Assembly (NCBI GenBank): GCA_000648925.1
Contig: JFHF01000012.1
Span: 62,001-126,000, forward strand
DNA length: 64,000 nt
Direction: 5' to 3'
Source of the DNA: Caballeronia jiangsuensis
GTDB lineage: Bacteria > Pseudomonadota > Gammaproteobacteria > Burkholderiales > Burkholderiaceae
Shown here: in pieces, positions 45,550 through 54,609 of the stretch
Numbering within the stretch: position 1 is the stretch's first letter
How the letters are laid out: each line of letters starts with the position of its first letter
Notes under the pieces: generated by a model
Databases searched by the model: none
What the model saw: only the letters and a program-made list of their open reading frames with translations
Told to the model about the DNA's origin: nothing
Translations under genes and position numbers: made by a program

Positions 45550-45686
45550 GGCCGGAACCAACAGTCGACGACTGTGGGGATTTCTTATCCGCGAATCGTG
45601 AGGTCGCGCCGAAATGGCGTGACCTCGAATGCGATCCGTTCCAATCATACGGGAGCGGTGTTTATGACCTACTATTTAGGAAAATT

Positions 45687-48180
45687 ATGAGCAATTCAAT
45701 TTACCAGGTGTTTGGAGAGAGCGTGCTTGTCTCGGACGATAACCTTGTGGTTGAGGTAATGAATTCCGAATCCGCCGGCGTCTTCGTCGACGGTTCGTCT
45801 AACTTGGTGATTCTTGACGGTGACCAAGCGAGCGTCACCATCAGCGGCAACGGAAACACGGTAATTGGCTCCGGAACCAACAATTCGGGGTTCGCAATCT
45901 TTGGCGAGTCAACGGAAAATATTATTTCGCTTGGCGACTGGGCACACGTTCAGGACTCAAGCATCAATGGCGGCAATACGATCACAGTGGGCGACAACGG
46001 GCAAATTATTGCCAGCAAGAACGACACGATATATGCTGGGGTAGGCTCCAATATCGGATTTTGTGGCGGTGACGTCATTAGTGCCGATAACTCTTACATC
46101 CGGGCGAATCCTTTTGTCGACTCTTACAGTGGGGACATCAGCGTCAACGGGGACGCTAACCGCATCGAGGTGGGCGGCGGAACACTCGTTTTGAACGGTT
46201 CGAACAATTCGATCACTGCTTCAACCTATGTCGTGCGTCCGAACATTCGCGTGGAGGAAGAGACGATTAAAACAAGCACTGCGTCAATTGTTGCAGGCGT
46301 GAACGGGATGGTGCTTACGGGCGCCGCGAACGCGACAAACATCACGTTGACCGGTGGTGTGGCAACAGTAAACTTGGGCGACGGCAACGTCGTGACACTC
46401 TCTGGGATTAGTTCTGGCGCCACGGTTCAATACATTGACGCATCAGGCGCGACTACCGTTAGCACGCTTACGGATGCCAACGTTGAAAACACCGGCGGCA
46501 CACTCTTTAACGTATCTGGCGACGCAACCGTTGGGCAGGACAACGCTTTCTTCGACGTCTTGAATGGCAACACGGCATTGAATGTCGCCGGCTCTGGCAA
46601 CACTGTCTTCCTCGAAGCAAACGGAGATGACGTCAAAGTCGCTGGAGATGGCAACACGTTCATGGGCTCGGATAGTGAACGCTTTTTTGTTTCGGGTTCC
46701 GACAATTTGTTTTCTCTGGGGGAACGTGCGTTTGTCGAAGTAGAAGGACGTGGCAAAACCGTGTTCGGTGCGGACTATTCTGGAGCATCTCTTTCGGGGT
46801 CAAACAACTTTGTCACCGTTGGTGATCATGCCAGTGTTTCGGATTTTGGAGACGGGAACACGATTACGTTTGGTAACGACGCATACGGGCTTATATACGA
46901 TGCCCACGTTACCATTAACGCAGAAACAGGTGGGCGCTTCTATCTTGAGAACGGTGGCACAATCAACTCCAATGGCGCAGACATTTTTGAAGGTGGTAGT
47001 GGCAGCGTGAATGGGGACTCTAACCGAGTCAATTTCACGGGCGATAACCTCAGTCTGACCGGCTCGAACAATTCAATATCGATGTCAACACTTGCTGGCG
47101 GAGTTTCGGTTGGAACTCGGCATGACGCCCAAGTCATAAATACTGCCACAGGGTCGTTCACCAACCTCGGCACCGAGATTGTGATAACCGGTAGCATCAA
47201 CGTGAATTCCGTGAAATGGGCGGCGGGTGGTGTCGCCACAATCGATCTGGGTAGTGGAAACGTCGTCACGCTTTCTGGCGTGGTCTCAGGAACGAGCGTC
47301 AAATATATCGACAACTCCGGATCTGCTACCGTCGCGACGCTAACAGATCCGAGTCTCCTGCACGTGTCAGGAACGCTTTATAACGTGAAATCCGATATTT
47401 ACACGGTCCAGAATAAATCGATTCTGGATGTCTTCAACGGCGCTTCGCTCTATCTCAGCGGCACATCGAATCAAGTGATTCTGGAAAGTGGCAGCCACGG
47501 CGGCTACGTCTCCGGCGACAAAAACACGATCGTCGGCAGCAAGGTGAGCGGGGCAACCGAGCGCATTGTGGGTAATGGAAATGTTGCGCAATTCGGAGCC
47601 AACAATACGGTTTGCAACGTTGGCGTTGGCAACACGATCACCGTCGGAGCGAACTCAGAAGTATATGACGCGTTTTCGGCTAATGTGAACAACGACGGCA
47701 GCAGCTACTTTACGACCATCAACGCTACTCAAGGAGGCGCGCTGATTCGGATCTATGGAAATGGCGAAACTGTTAATGCCAACAGCGCCACAATCCAAGA
47801 AATTTGGACTTCTATGGCTCGCGGTTCGAGCAGCATCAAGGGTAACGGAAACCTGATTGACGTAATCAGCTATGGCTGGGATATGGCCGGCACTATGCTT
47901 CTCAGCTTGAACGGTTCAAACAACACGATTCATCTCAATTCGGCGCCCGACCAGACGATCAAAACCACGACAGGCTCGCTCGTTGCGAAGAGCGACGAAC
48001 TCGTGCTCACCGGCACGGCCGACGCGAACTCCATTTCGTTAGCCAATGGTGTTGCAACGGTGAATCTGGGCGGCGGAAACGTTGTCACGCTCAACGGCGT
48101 CTACTCCGGTGCGAATGTCGAGTACATCGACGCGTCCGGTAATGGCACGTGGTCGGTGCTTCAGGACTCCGCATCCGGTT
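45687..48180 (+). repeat. Three diverged tandem modules inside the secreted protein
   Basis: The signature GVATVxLGxGNVVTLxG followed by SGxxVxYIDxSG occurs at residues about 224, 515 and 788 (bases near 46356, 47229 and 48048), giving repeat lengths of about 291 and 273 residues. Each is preceded by a LxLxGSNNSIxxS element and a VLTGxAxANxI element. The copies are clearly diverged at DNA level, so they are old duplications, not recent slippage. Confidence 0.85.
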
Positions 48181-48347
48181 TGTCGTCGATGCGCGCAGCC
48201 GGTGGCACGCAGGCCGACCCGCAAGTCAACCAACTGGTTGCGGCGATGGCTTCCTATTCGGCTGACAACGGCGGCGTCGGTGCGAGCGCGCAGACCTTGC
48301 GTAACGCGAACGTCCAGACCCTGGCTGCATCGGCAACGCTGCACTAA
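45687..48347 (+). CDS. Large Asn/Gly-rich repeat protein, probable type I secretion substrate
   Basis: An 886-residue protein without a Sec signal, starting at MSNSIYQVFGESVLVS (ATG 45687, AGGA 7 bases upstream; an upstream frame from 45546 is rejected). It consists of short G-N-x-N-T/S-I/V turns (SGNGNTVIGSG, LNGSNNSITAS, VAGSGNTVFLE), as in beta-solenoids with Asn ladders, arranged in three modules of about 280 residues, then a 65-residue tail with VNQLVAAMASYSADNGG, resembling C-terminal tails of proteins exported by type I systems in this bacterial group. There are no GGxGxDxxx RTX nonapeptides. It follows the ABC-HlyD-TolC genes, and its base composition is more AT-rich. A surface, adhesin or matrix role is inferred. 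Confidence 0.8.
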   Translation: MSNSIYQVFGESVLVSDDNLVVEVMNSESAGVFVDGSSNLVILDGDQASVTISGNGNTVIGSGTNNSGFAIFGESTENIISLGDWAHVQDSSINGGNTITVGDNGQIIASKNDTIYAGVGSNIGFCGGDVISADNSYIRANPFVDSYSGDISVNGDANRIEVGGGTLVLNGSNNSITASTYVVRPNIRVEEETIKTSTASIVAGVNGMVLTGAANATNITLTGGVATVNLGDGNVVTLSGISSGATVQYIDASGATTVSTLTDANVENTGGTLFNVSGDATVGQDNAFFDVLNGNTALNVAGSGNTVFLEANGDDVKVAGDGNTFMGSDSERFFVSGSDNLFSLGERAFVEVEGRGKTVFGADYSGASLSGSNNFVTVGDHASVSDFGDGNTITFGNDAYGLIYDAHVTINAETGGRFYLENGGTINSNGADIFEGGSGSVNGDSNRVNFTGDNLSLTGSNNSISMSTLAGGVSVGTRHDAQVINTATGSFTNLGTEIVITGSINVNSVKWAAGGVATIDLGSGNVVTLSGVVSGTSVKYIDNSGSATVATLTDPSLLHVSGTLYNVKSDIYTVQNKSILDVFNGASLYLSGTSNQVILESGSHGGYVSGDKNTIVGSKVSGATERIVGNGNVAQFGANNTVCNVGVGNTITVGANSEVYDAFSANVNNDGSSYFTTINATQGGALIRIYGNGETVNANSATIQEIWTSMARGSSSIKGNGNLIDVISYGWDMAGTMLLSLNGSNNTIHLNSAPDQTIKTTTGSLVAKSDELVLTGTADANSISLANGVATVNLGGGNVVTLNGVYSGANVEYIDASGNGTWSVLQDSASGLSSMRAAGGTQADPQVNQLVAAMASYSADNGGVGASAQTLRNANVQTLAASATLH

Positions 48348-48436
48348 GCCGGTATCCAAGGCCCGAACGTGGATGATCTCATCCGCCTCGGCGTCTTGGA
48401 TTTCACGTTAGAAGTTCAACGGTTGTGAAGCCGTTC

Positions 48437-48471
48437 GCCGCGGTTCCGGGTCTTCGGCCGGGAACCGCGGC
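48437..48471. terminator. Strong hairpin after the secreted-protein gene
   Basis: GCCGCGGTTCC / GGAACCGCGGC, a perfect 11-bp stem with a 13-base loop that can pair further. It lies between the convergent stops at 48347 and 48512. No T-run follows on either strand, so it may act as an mRNA-stabilising or Rho-assisted terminator rather than a classical intrinsic one. Confidence 0.55.
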
Positions 48472-48511
48472 TAAAGAAAGAAGGGCACGACCTGCTGAGC
48501 GCGCCAAATGT

Positions 48512-50077
48512 TCAAGCGTCGGAGTCTCTCCGAAAATCGAGACGCTCCAACTCGCATACAACCCGCTCGAAAACCTCATTCCAGTTCCCGCGCTCCCTTT
48601 GCGTGAAGATGCGCATGGTCGGATACCACGGACTGTCTTCGCGGTTGCGCATCCATCGCCAGCAGCCGGCGAAGCGATTCAGCAGCCATACCGGTTTGCC
48701 CATCGCGGCGGCGAGATGAGCGACGGAAGTATCGACCGAGATGACGAGATCGAGATTGGCGATGAGCGCGGCCGTGTCCGCGAAATCCTCCATCTCGTCC
48801 ATCCAGTCGACAACCTTTGCGCGCTGATCGGACTTGAGCCGCTTGTCTTCGCTTTCCGGCTTTTGCAGGCTCACCCAGCACGCATGAGGCCAGTCGATGA
48901 GCGGACCCAGTTGGTCTGGAAAGATGCTTCTCCACTTATCGACGCCCAACCCCGCGTGTCCGCCTGCCCATACGAGCCCGATAGACGGCAAGGACGAGCG
49001 TTCGAGCTTTTCCAGGCGAGATGCGAATATCTGCGCGGCGTGTGGCGCTGCCGACAAATAGGGAATCGTGGCGGGTATGGTTTCCAGATTGGTCTGGAAC
49101 GCCATGGGCATCGACATCAGAGGGATATACGAATCCCACTCCCAGAATTCTTTCGGTTCGTCGTCGAGCAGGATCAGGTTTGACCAGCGCCTGCCCAGCG
49201 AGTGGGCAAGTAGCCGCTGCAATGGCTTGGGACATACAAAGCCTACTTTGGCGAATCGTTCCAATACCATCGGAAGGTAGCGACAGAACTGCAAGGTGTC
49301 GCCGAAACCTTGCTCGGCAACCACGAGCAAGTGCTGATCGCTGCTATTCTCGAACGCTCCCGCCCACCGTCGAATGGGCCGCGCTGGTCTTGACGCCATG
49401 CGCTGTCCTGACGGAGACATCATGCTGACCCAACGATGCTCGAAATGAGGCCACGCTTCTTCGAATCGGCTTGCCGTTAATAAGGCATAGGCCAGATTCG
49501 ATCGGTTCTCGAGATGGTTCGGATCAAGGTGCAGCGCTTGCCGATAGTGTTCGATGGCCGCGTCGATTTGATCCTGAATATGGAGGATGTATCCAAGGTG
49601 GTAATGTGCGGCGCTATCCTCAGGCATCAGCGCGATCACATTCCGATACGCGTCTGCTGCGTCTTCATACTGTCGATCGTGCCGCAGCGCGTCGCCCAGA
49701 TTGTTGAACAGCAATGACGTTTCAACAGGGGAATATCGCCCGGTCGGGAATGCCAGACCCGCACGCGCTACCGTCGCGGCGCGTCCGAATTCTTCACAGC
49801 GTGTGAGTGCGTCGGACAGGAGTGAATGAGATGCGGGACTCGGGAAGATCAGCGTGGCTTCTTCAAAGCACGCCGCCGCGTCCGCGTCGCGCTTCATCTC
49901 CCGCGCGATGATTCCCTTGAGCAATAAGGCCCGACTGCGCTCCTCGATTCCGATGCACCGCGAAAGACACGCGTCCACGTGCTCCATCGCCGAGCCCCAC
50001 GATTCCTTCTGAAATGCTTCGACAGACCGCATGTAGTGGCTGCGACTATCCTCACTGAAACAATCTAAAACACTCAT
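48512..50077 (-). CDS. TPR-containing glycosyltransferase-like protein
   Basis: A 521-residue cytoplasmic protein. Residues about 10-205 contain TPR units (YEDAADAYRNVIALMPEDSAAHYHLGYILH, IEHYRQALHLDPNHLENRSNLAYAL). Residues about 240-515 resemble a GT9/GT41-like glycosyltransferase fold (LLVVAEQGFGDTLQFCRYLP, IGLVWAGGHAGLG, ISVDTSVAHLAAAMGKPVWLLN); the last is the typical nucleotide-sugar or acceptor-binding block of such proteins. No signal peptide. It converges on the repeat protein gene; TPR-glycosyltransferases next to large secreted adhesins often modify them, so the neighbour is a plausible substrate. Start ATG 50077 has no clear ribosome site. Confidence 0.82.
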   Translation of the reverse strand: MSVLDCFSEDSRSHYMRSVEAFQKESWGSAMEHVDACLSRCIGIEERSRALLLKGIIAREMKRDADAAACFEEATLIFPSPASHSLLSDALTRCEEFGRAATVARAGLAFPTGRYSPVETSLLFNNLGDALRHDRQYEDAADAYRNVIALMPEDSAAHYHLGYILHIQDQIDAAIEHYRQALHLDPNHLENRSNLAYALLTASRFEEAWPHFEHRWVSMMSPSGQRMASRPARPIRRWAGAFENSSDQHLLVVAEQGFGDTLQFCRYLPMVLERFAKVGFVCPKPLQRLLAHSLGRRWSNLILLDDEPKEFWEWDSYIPLMSMPMAFQTNLETIPATIPYLSAAPHAAQIFASRLEKLERSSLPSIGLVWAGGHAGLGVDKWRSIFPDQLGPLIDWPHACWVSLQKPESEDKRLKSDQRAKVVDWMDEMEDFADTAALIANLDLVISVDTSVAHLAAAMGKPVWLLNRFAGCWRWMRNREDSPWYPTMRIFTQRERGNWNEVFERVVCELERLDFRRDSDA

Positions 50078-50268
50078 ACATTAACAAGTCGCGGGGATGA
50101 TCTGGAGTCGCGACATCGCGCTCTTCGACAGCCGATTTTAGGGAAAACTATCAACGTAAAGTGTGATAAACAGCCGCAAATGCATCCGAATTCACTGTTG
50201 CGCCGCTTCTCACTTTCCGTGAGCCAAGATGCAACTCGCCGCTCGATCCAATAGAGCCCATCCACCCA

Positions 50269-51462
50269 ATGACATCCCACCCCACCACGCCCCGACCATC
50301 CGCAATCCCCCGCACCATCTGGGCGCTGGGCTTCGTCAGCCTGTTCATGGACCTGTCGTCCGAACTGGTGCACGCGTTGCTGCCGATCTACCTCGTCACC
50401 ACCATGGGGATGAGCGTCGCCGCGCTCGGCGCGCTCGAAGGCGCAGCCGAAGCGACCGCGATGATCGTCAAGGTCTTCTCCGGATCGTTGAGCGACTGGC
50501 TCGGACGCCGCAAGGAACTCCTGCTTTTCGGCTACGGCCTCGCCGCATTGACGAAGCCGCTGTTCCCGCTCGCCGATACCCCCGCGATGGTCGTGACGGC
50601 GCGTCTCATCGACCGTTTCGGCAAGGGCATCCGCGGCGCGCCGCGCGATGCGCTCGTCGCCGATATCGCGCCGCCTGCCATTCGCGGCGCCTGCTTCGGC
50701 CTGCGGCAATCGATGGACACGATCGGCGCGTTCGCCGGACCGCTCGTCGCGATCGTGCTGATGCTCGCGTTCTCCGATCACATCCGCACGGTGCTGTGGT
50801 TCGCGACCGTGCCGGCGTTCATCGCGATCGTCATCATTCTGTTCGGTGTTCGCGAGCCTGAACGTACGCACGTGAAAGGCGCATTCCGCACGCCGCTGCA
50901 CTGGCGGTCGATGCGCGAGTTTTCCGGGCGCTACTGGTATGTCGTCGGCATCGGTGCGACGTTCACGCTCGCGCGGTTCAGCGAGGCGTTTCTGGTGCTG
51001 CGCGCTCAGCAAACCGGACTCGACACCGCCTGGATTCCCGGCGTGATGGTGGTGATGAGCCTCACCTATTCGCTGAGCGCATATCCCGCCGGCGTGTTGT
51101 CGGACCGCTGGGACCGGCGCGCGCTGCTCGCCTGCGGCCTCGTCCTCCTGATCGCAGCCGATGTGCTGCTCGGCGCGGGCTCATCGATGCTCACGCTGTT
51201 CGCGGGCGTCGCCGTGTGGGGACTTCACATGGGCTTCACGCAGGGCATTCTCGCGGCGATGGTCGCCGAATCCGCGCCGCCGTCGCTGCGCGGCACCGCA
51301 TTCGGCGTGTTCAATCTCGCGAGCGGCGTCTGCATGCTGCTGTCGAGCGCGATCGCGGGCTGGCTCTGGGATCGCAGCGGCGCGCCGACGACGTTCTTCG
51401 CCGGCGCCGCCATCGCCGTGATACCGCTCGTCATGTGCGTGCTCGTGCCGCGCTCGGAATGA
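50269..51462 (+). CDS. MFS transporter
   Basis: A 397-residue, 12-segment major facilitator protein. Visible features include FVSLFMDLSSELVHALLPIYL in helix 1, the SGSLSDWLGRRKELLLFGYG motif between helices 2 and 3, RLIDRFGKGIRGAPRDAL, and a second conserved loop PAGVLSDRWDRRALLACG in the C-terminal half. It belongs to a group of transporters with unknown substrate, possibly a drug or metabolite exporter. It converges on the SDR gene with 4 bases between stops and is separated from the glycosyltransferase gene by 191 bases with no clear gene. Confidence 0.85.
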   Translation: MTSHPTTPRPSAIPRTIWALGFVSLFMDLSSELVHALLPIYLVTTMGMSVAALGALEGAAEATAMIVKVFSGSLSDWLGRRKELLLFGYGLAALTKPLFPLADTPAMVVTARLIDRFGKGIRGAPRDALVADIAPPAIRGACFGLRQSMDTIGAFAGPLVAIVLMLAFSDHIRTVLWFATVPAFIAIVIILFGVREPERTHVKGAFRTPLHWRSMREFSGRYWYVVGIGATFTLARFSEAFLVLRAQQTGLDTAWIPGVMVVMSLTYSLSAYPAGVLSDRWDRRALLACGLVLLIAADVLLGAGSSMLTLFAGVAVWGLHMGFTQGILAAMVAESAPPSLRGTAFGVFNLASGVCMLLSSAIAGWLWDRSGAPTTFFAGAAIAVIPLVMCVLVPRSE

Positions 51463-51466
51463 CGCG

Positions 51467-52261
51467 TCAGGCCGCGTAACGCGCAGCCGGCGTGTCCGTG
51501 GACAGCTCCGGCGCCATCGCCTGCCGCGCGGCTTCATACGTATCCCACTTCGCGCCGTCGTGCAGCGATGGAATCGTCACGAACTCGCCGCGATCGAAGC
51601 CGACGAGCGCCGCATCGACCATATCGCCCGCGGACATGACGATCGCCTTGTCGAGATTCTCCAGCGGCAGGCCGCCCGTTTCCCAGAAGTCGGTGGCCGT
51701 CGCGCCCGGCAGCACCGCCTGAACATGCACGCCCTTGCCCGCCAGTTCGCGCTGCAGCGACTGGCTGAACGCGAGCACGAAGGCCTTGGTGCCGCCGTAC
51801 ACGCCGTTGAGAATCTCCGGCGCGATGCTGACGATCGACGCGATATTGATGACCGCGCCCTTGCCGCGCGCAACGAAGCCGGGCACCGCCGCATAAGTGA
51901 GGCGCGTGAGGGCGGTCACGTTGAGATCGATCATGCGCGTCATCGCGTCGACGTCGCTGTCGAGCAAGGGCGTATGCGTGCCGATGCCCGCGTTGTTCAC
52001 GAGCAGCGTGATGCTCGCGTCTTCCTTCAGCTTCGCTTCGACGGCGGCGAGGGCGTCGCGGTCGTTCAGATCGGCATCGAGAATTTCGACGCTGCGGCGC
52101 GTCTCGTTCGTGATGCGCCCGGCGAGCGTCGCGAGGCGATCGCGGTTGCGGGCGACCAGAATGAGGTCGTAGCCGCGCCGCGCGAGCCGTTCCGCATAAA
52201 CCGCGCCGATGCCGGAAGACGCGCCCGTGACGAGCGCCGTGCCGAGGTGTGTCTGCGTCAT
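51467..52261 (-). CDS. Short-chain dehydrogenase/reductase
   Basis: A 264-residue classical SDR. It has the cofactor motif TGASSGIG (14-21), a basic residue ahead of it is absent but ARNRDRL at the end of the second strand suggests NADP(H), NNAG near 90, catalytic Ser in NIASIVS and the YxxxK pair in VYGGTKAF (about 155-159). Substrate unknown. ATG 52261 follows GGAGTGAAATC. It diverges from the AraC-type regulator gene across 115 bases, a layout often seen when the regulator controls the oxidoreductase. Confidence 0.88.
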   Translation of the reverse strand: MTQTHLGTALVTGASSGIGAVYAERLARRGYDLILVARNRDRLATLAGRITNETRRSVEILDADLNDRDALAAVEAKLKEDASITLLVNNAGIGTHTPLLDSDVDAMTRMIDLNVTALTRLTYAAVPGFVARGKGAVINIASIVSIAPEILNGVYGGTKAFVLAFSQSLQRELAGKGVHVQAVLPGATATDFWETGGLPLENLDKAIVMSAGDMVDAALVGFDRGEFVTIPSLHDGAKWDTYEAARQAMAPELSTDTPAARYAA

Positions 52262-52376
52262 GATTTCACTCCGTCAGAAAACTGGTTGGATTGCGTGAGT
52301 GAATTCTGAGCCCGTTTGACGGTGGCGCAAATGACGTATAAGGTATGGATTCAGGACATCGGACGGACAAACGGAC

Positions 52377-53324
52377 ATGCATCGCGTCGGCTATTTGTTG
52401 AGCGAAGGCTTTCAGGTGATGGCGCTCGCGTCGCAATCGGTGTTCGAGTACGCGAACATCACCGCGGGCGAAGCGTTCTACCGCATCGAAAATTATTCGA
52501 TCACAGGCGGCGAAGTGCACTCGTCGCTCGGCATGAAGATCGACACGAAGCCGGTCAGTCCGCGCATCGCCGTGGACACGTGGATCGCGACGGGCGTCAA
52601 CGATCCGCTCGACACGCCGACGCCCGCCGACATGCTCGCGTTCCTGCGCCGGTCGGGCGGGCGCGCGCGGCGCATCGCGGGCATCTGCACGGGCGGTTTC
52701 GTGCTGGCCGAAGCGGGGCTGCTCGCGAACCGGCGCGCGACCACGCACTGGGCCTACGCGCGCGAGATGCAGCAGCGTTTTCCGGATGTGCGCGTGGAAG
52801 AAGACCGCATCTTCATCGTCGATGGTCCGGTATGGACGTCGGCGGGCATGACGGCCGGCCTCGATCTCGCGCTCGCGATGGTCGAAAAGGATCTCGGCGC
52901 GGAGATCGCGCGTTCGGTCGCGCACAAGCTCGTGATGCATCAGCGGCGCGCGGGCGGCCAGTCGCAGCATTCGGAGATGCTGGATCTCGCGCCGAAGTCG
53001 GATCGCATCCAGAACGCGCTGAACTTCGCGCGCAAGAACCTGAACCGGCCATTGACGGTCGAGGAACTCGCGGGCGAGGCGCATCTGAGCCCGCGTCAGT
53101 TCAGCCGCGTGTTCGCGCTGGAGACGGGGCAGTCGCCGGCGAAGGCGGTGGAGGGCTTGCGGCTGGAAGCGGCGCGCCTCCTGATCGAAAAAAGCCGCCA
53201 TTCCCTCGAAACGATCGCGCAGGAAACGGGTTTCAGGGACCGGCGGCATATGCGCGAGGCGTTCATGCGCGGCTTCGGCGTGCCGCCGCAGGAAGTGCGG
53301 CGCGAGGCGCGGACGGAGGGCTGA
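52377..53324 (+). CDS. GlxA-type AraC-family transcriptional regulator
   Basis: A 315-residue regulator with an N-terminal DJ-1/PfpI-like domain (1-190), including the AGICTGGFVLAEAGLL segment where the nucleophile-elbow Cys sits, and a C-terminal AraC DNA-binding domain (about 215-310): NRPLTVEELAGEAHLSPRQFS and SLETIAQETGFRDRRHMREAF, two HTH motifs. Such GlxA-like proteins sense small metabolites. It lies divergent from the SDR gene and 40 bases before the amidohydrolase gene, so either or both may be its targets. Confidence 0.9.
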   Translation: MHRVGYLLSEGFQVMALASQSVFEYANITAGEAFYRIENYSITGGEVHSSLGMKIDTKPVSPRIAVDTWIATGVNDPLDTPTPADMLAFLRRSGGRARRIAGICTGGFVLAEAGLLANRRATTHWAYAREMQQRFPDVRVEEDRIFIVDGPVWTSAGMTAGLDLALAMVEKDLGAEIARSVAHKLVMHQRRAGGQSQHSEMLDLAPKSDRIQNALNFARKNLNRPLTVEELAGEAHLSPRQFSRVFALETGQSPAKAVEGLRLEAARLLIEKSRHSLETIAQETGFRDRRHMREAFMRGFGVPPQEVRREARTEG

Positions 53325-53364
53325 TGCGCCGCTCATTCATGCACTACAACGTCGAGGACAAGCC

Positions 53365-54609
53365 GTGTTGAAGATCGACCCAGAGCGCCTGCTAGGCGAC
53401 CTCAAACACCTGCGCACGTTCGGCGCGACGGGGCCGGGCGTCGTGCGCCTGTCGCTGTCGCCGGTCGATATCGCCGCGCGCCGCTGGCTCGCCGGCCGCA
53501 TGAGCGATGTGGGCCTCAACGCATCGATCGATGGCGTCGGCACCGTGTTCGGCCGCTCGCGTAACGCGGGTCCGGCGCTGCTCATCGGCTCGCACACCGA
53601 CACGCAGCCGACGGGCGGCTGGCTCGATGGCGCGCTCGGCGTCGTCTACGGTCTGGAGATCGCACGCGCGCTCGCCGAATGTGACGAGACGCGCCATTTC
53701 GCGGTGGACGTCGCATCGTGGATCGACGAAGAGGGCACGTTCTCGGGCTTTCTGGGCAGCCGCAGTTTCGTCGGCGAAAACGTCGATGAAGCCGTGCGCG
53801 GCGCGCGCAATCGCGATGGTCTGCTGCTCGGCGAAGCGCTCGAGCAGGCGGGACTCGCGCAAGCCGCGCGCGTGCGCATCGATAAAACGCGGCACAAGGC
53901 GTATCTGGAGCCGCATATCGAGCAAGGCGGGCGTCTGGAGGCGCACGGCAAGTCGATCGGCGTGGTGACGACGATCGTCGGCATACGTGAGTTGAAGCTG
54001 CATTTCACCGGCCAGCGCAATCATGCCGGCACGACGCCCATGTCGATTCGCCGCGATGCGGGCGCGGCGCTCGTCGCGTTCATCGCGCGCATGGACGAAG
54101 CGTTCCGCCAGCTCGCCGATGCCGATACCGTGTGGACGGTCGGACGCATCGAGCTCGATCCGGGTTCGTTCAGCGTGGTGCCGGGCGCGGCAGACCTCTA
54201 TCTGCAATTCCGCGACGCCAGCGCCGCGCGTCTGCACGCGATGGAAGCCGCGCTCGCCGCGCTGATCCGCGACTTCAACGCCGAAGGCCGGGCGAGCGTC
54301 GTCATGACGGACAGCGAGCCGCCCGAAGAACCCGTGACGATGGACACCGCATTGCAGACGCATCTCGCGAACGCGGCCGAAGCGCTCGCGCCGGGCCAGT
54401 GGGAGCGCATGCCGAGCGGCGCGTCACACGATGCGCAGGTCATCGCGCGTCATGTGCCGGCGTGCATGCTGTTCGTGCCGAGCATCGGCGGCGTCAGTCA
54501 CGACTTCATCGAAGATACGGCCGAGGCGCATATCGTGCTCGGCTGCGAAGTGGCGGCGCGGGCGGCGGCGGACATTCTGCGGGACCTGCTCAGCCGAGCT
54601 CCGCGATGA
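53365..54609 (+). CDS. M20-family amidase/hydantoinase-type hydrolase (N-carbamoyl-amino acid or allantoate hydrolase)
   Basis: A 414-residue zinc-dependent M20-family hydrolase that cleaves N-carbamoyl or ureido amino acids. Metal-site motifs are clear: GSHTDTQPTGGWLDGALGVV, WIDEEGTFSGFLGSRSF, and HIEQGGRLE, plus the dimerisation-domain RNHAGTTPM block. Start GTG 53365 follows GAGGACA. The exact substrate cannot be told from sequence. It may be co-transcribed with the upstream regulator (40-base gap). Its 3' end overlaps the convergent hydrolase gene by 20 bases. Confidence 0.88.
   Translation: MLKIDPERLLGDLKHLRTFGATGPGVVRLSLSPVDIAARRWLAGRMSDVGLNASIDGVGTVFGRSRNAGPALLIGSHTDTQPTGGWLDGALGVVYGLEIARALAECDETRHFAVDVASWIDEEGTFSGFLGSRSFVGENVDEAVRGARNRDGLLLGEALEQAGLAQAARVRIDKTRHKAYLEPHIEQGGRLEAHGKSIGVVTTIVGIRELKLHFTGQRNHAGTTPMSIRRDAGAALVAFIARMDEAFRQLADADTVWTVGRIELDPGSFSVVPGAADLYLQFRDASAARLHAMEAALAALIRDFNAEGRASVVMTDSEPPEEPVTMDTALQTHLANAAEALAPGQWERMPSGASHDAQVIARHVPACMLFVPSIGGVSHDFIEDTAEAHIVLGCEVAARAAADILRDLLSRAPR

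Noticed and set aside
45546..45686. Upstream start for the repeat protein
   Set aside because: No ribosome site and cysteine-containing non-repeat sequence; ATG 45687 has AGGA and begins the repeat-type sequence.
45687..48347. RTX toxin
   Set aside because: No GGxGxDxxx nonapeptide repeats and no toxin domain; repeats are Asn-rich turns.
48437..48471. CRISPR-like or transposon end repeat
   Set aside because: Single hairpin between convergent genes; no repeated spacer or transposase.
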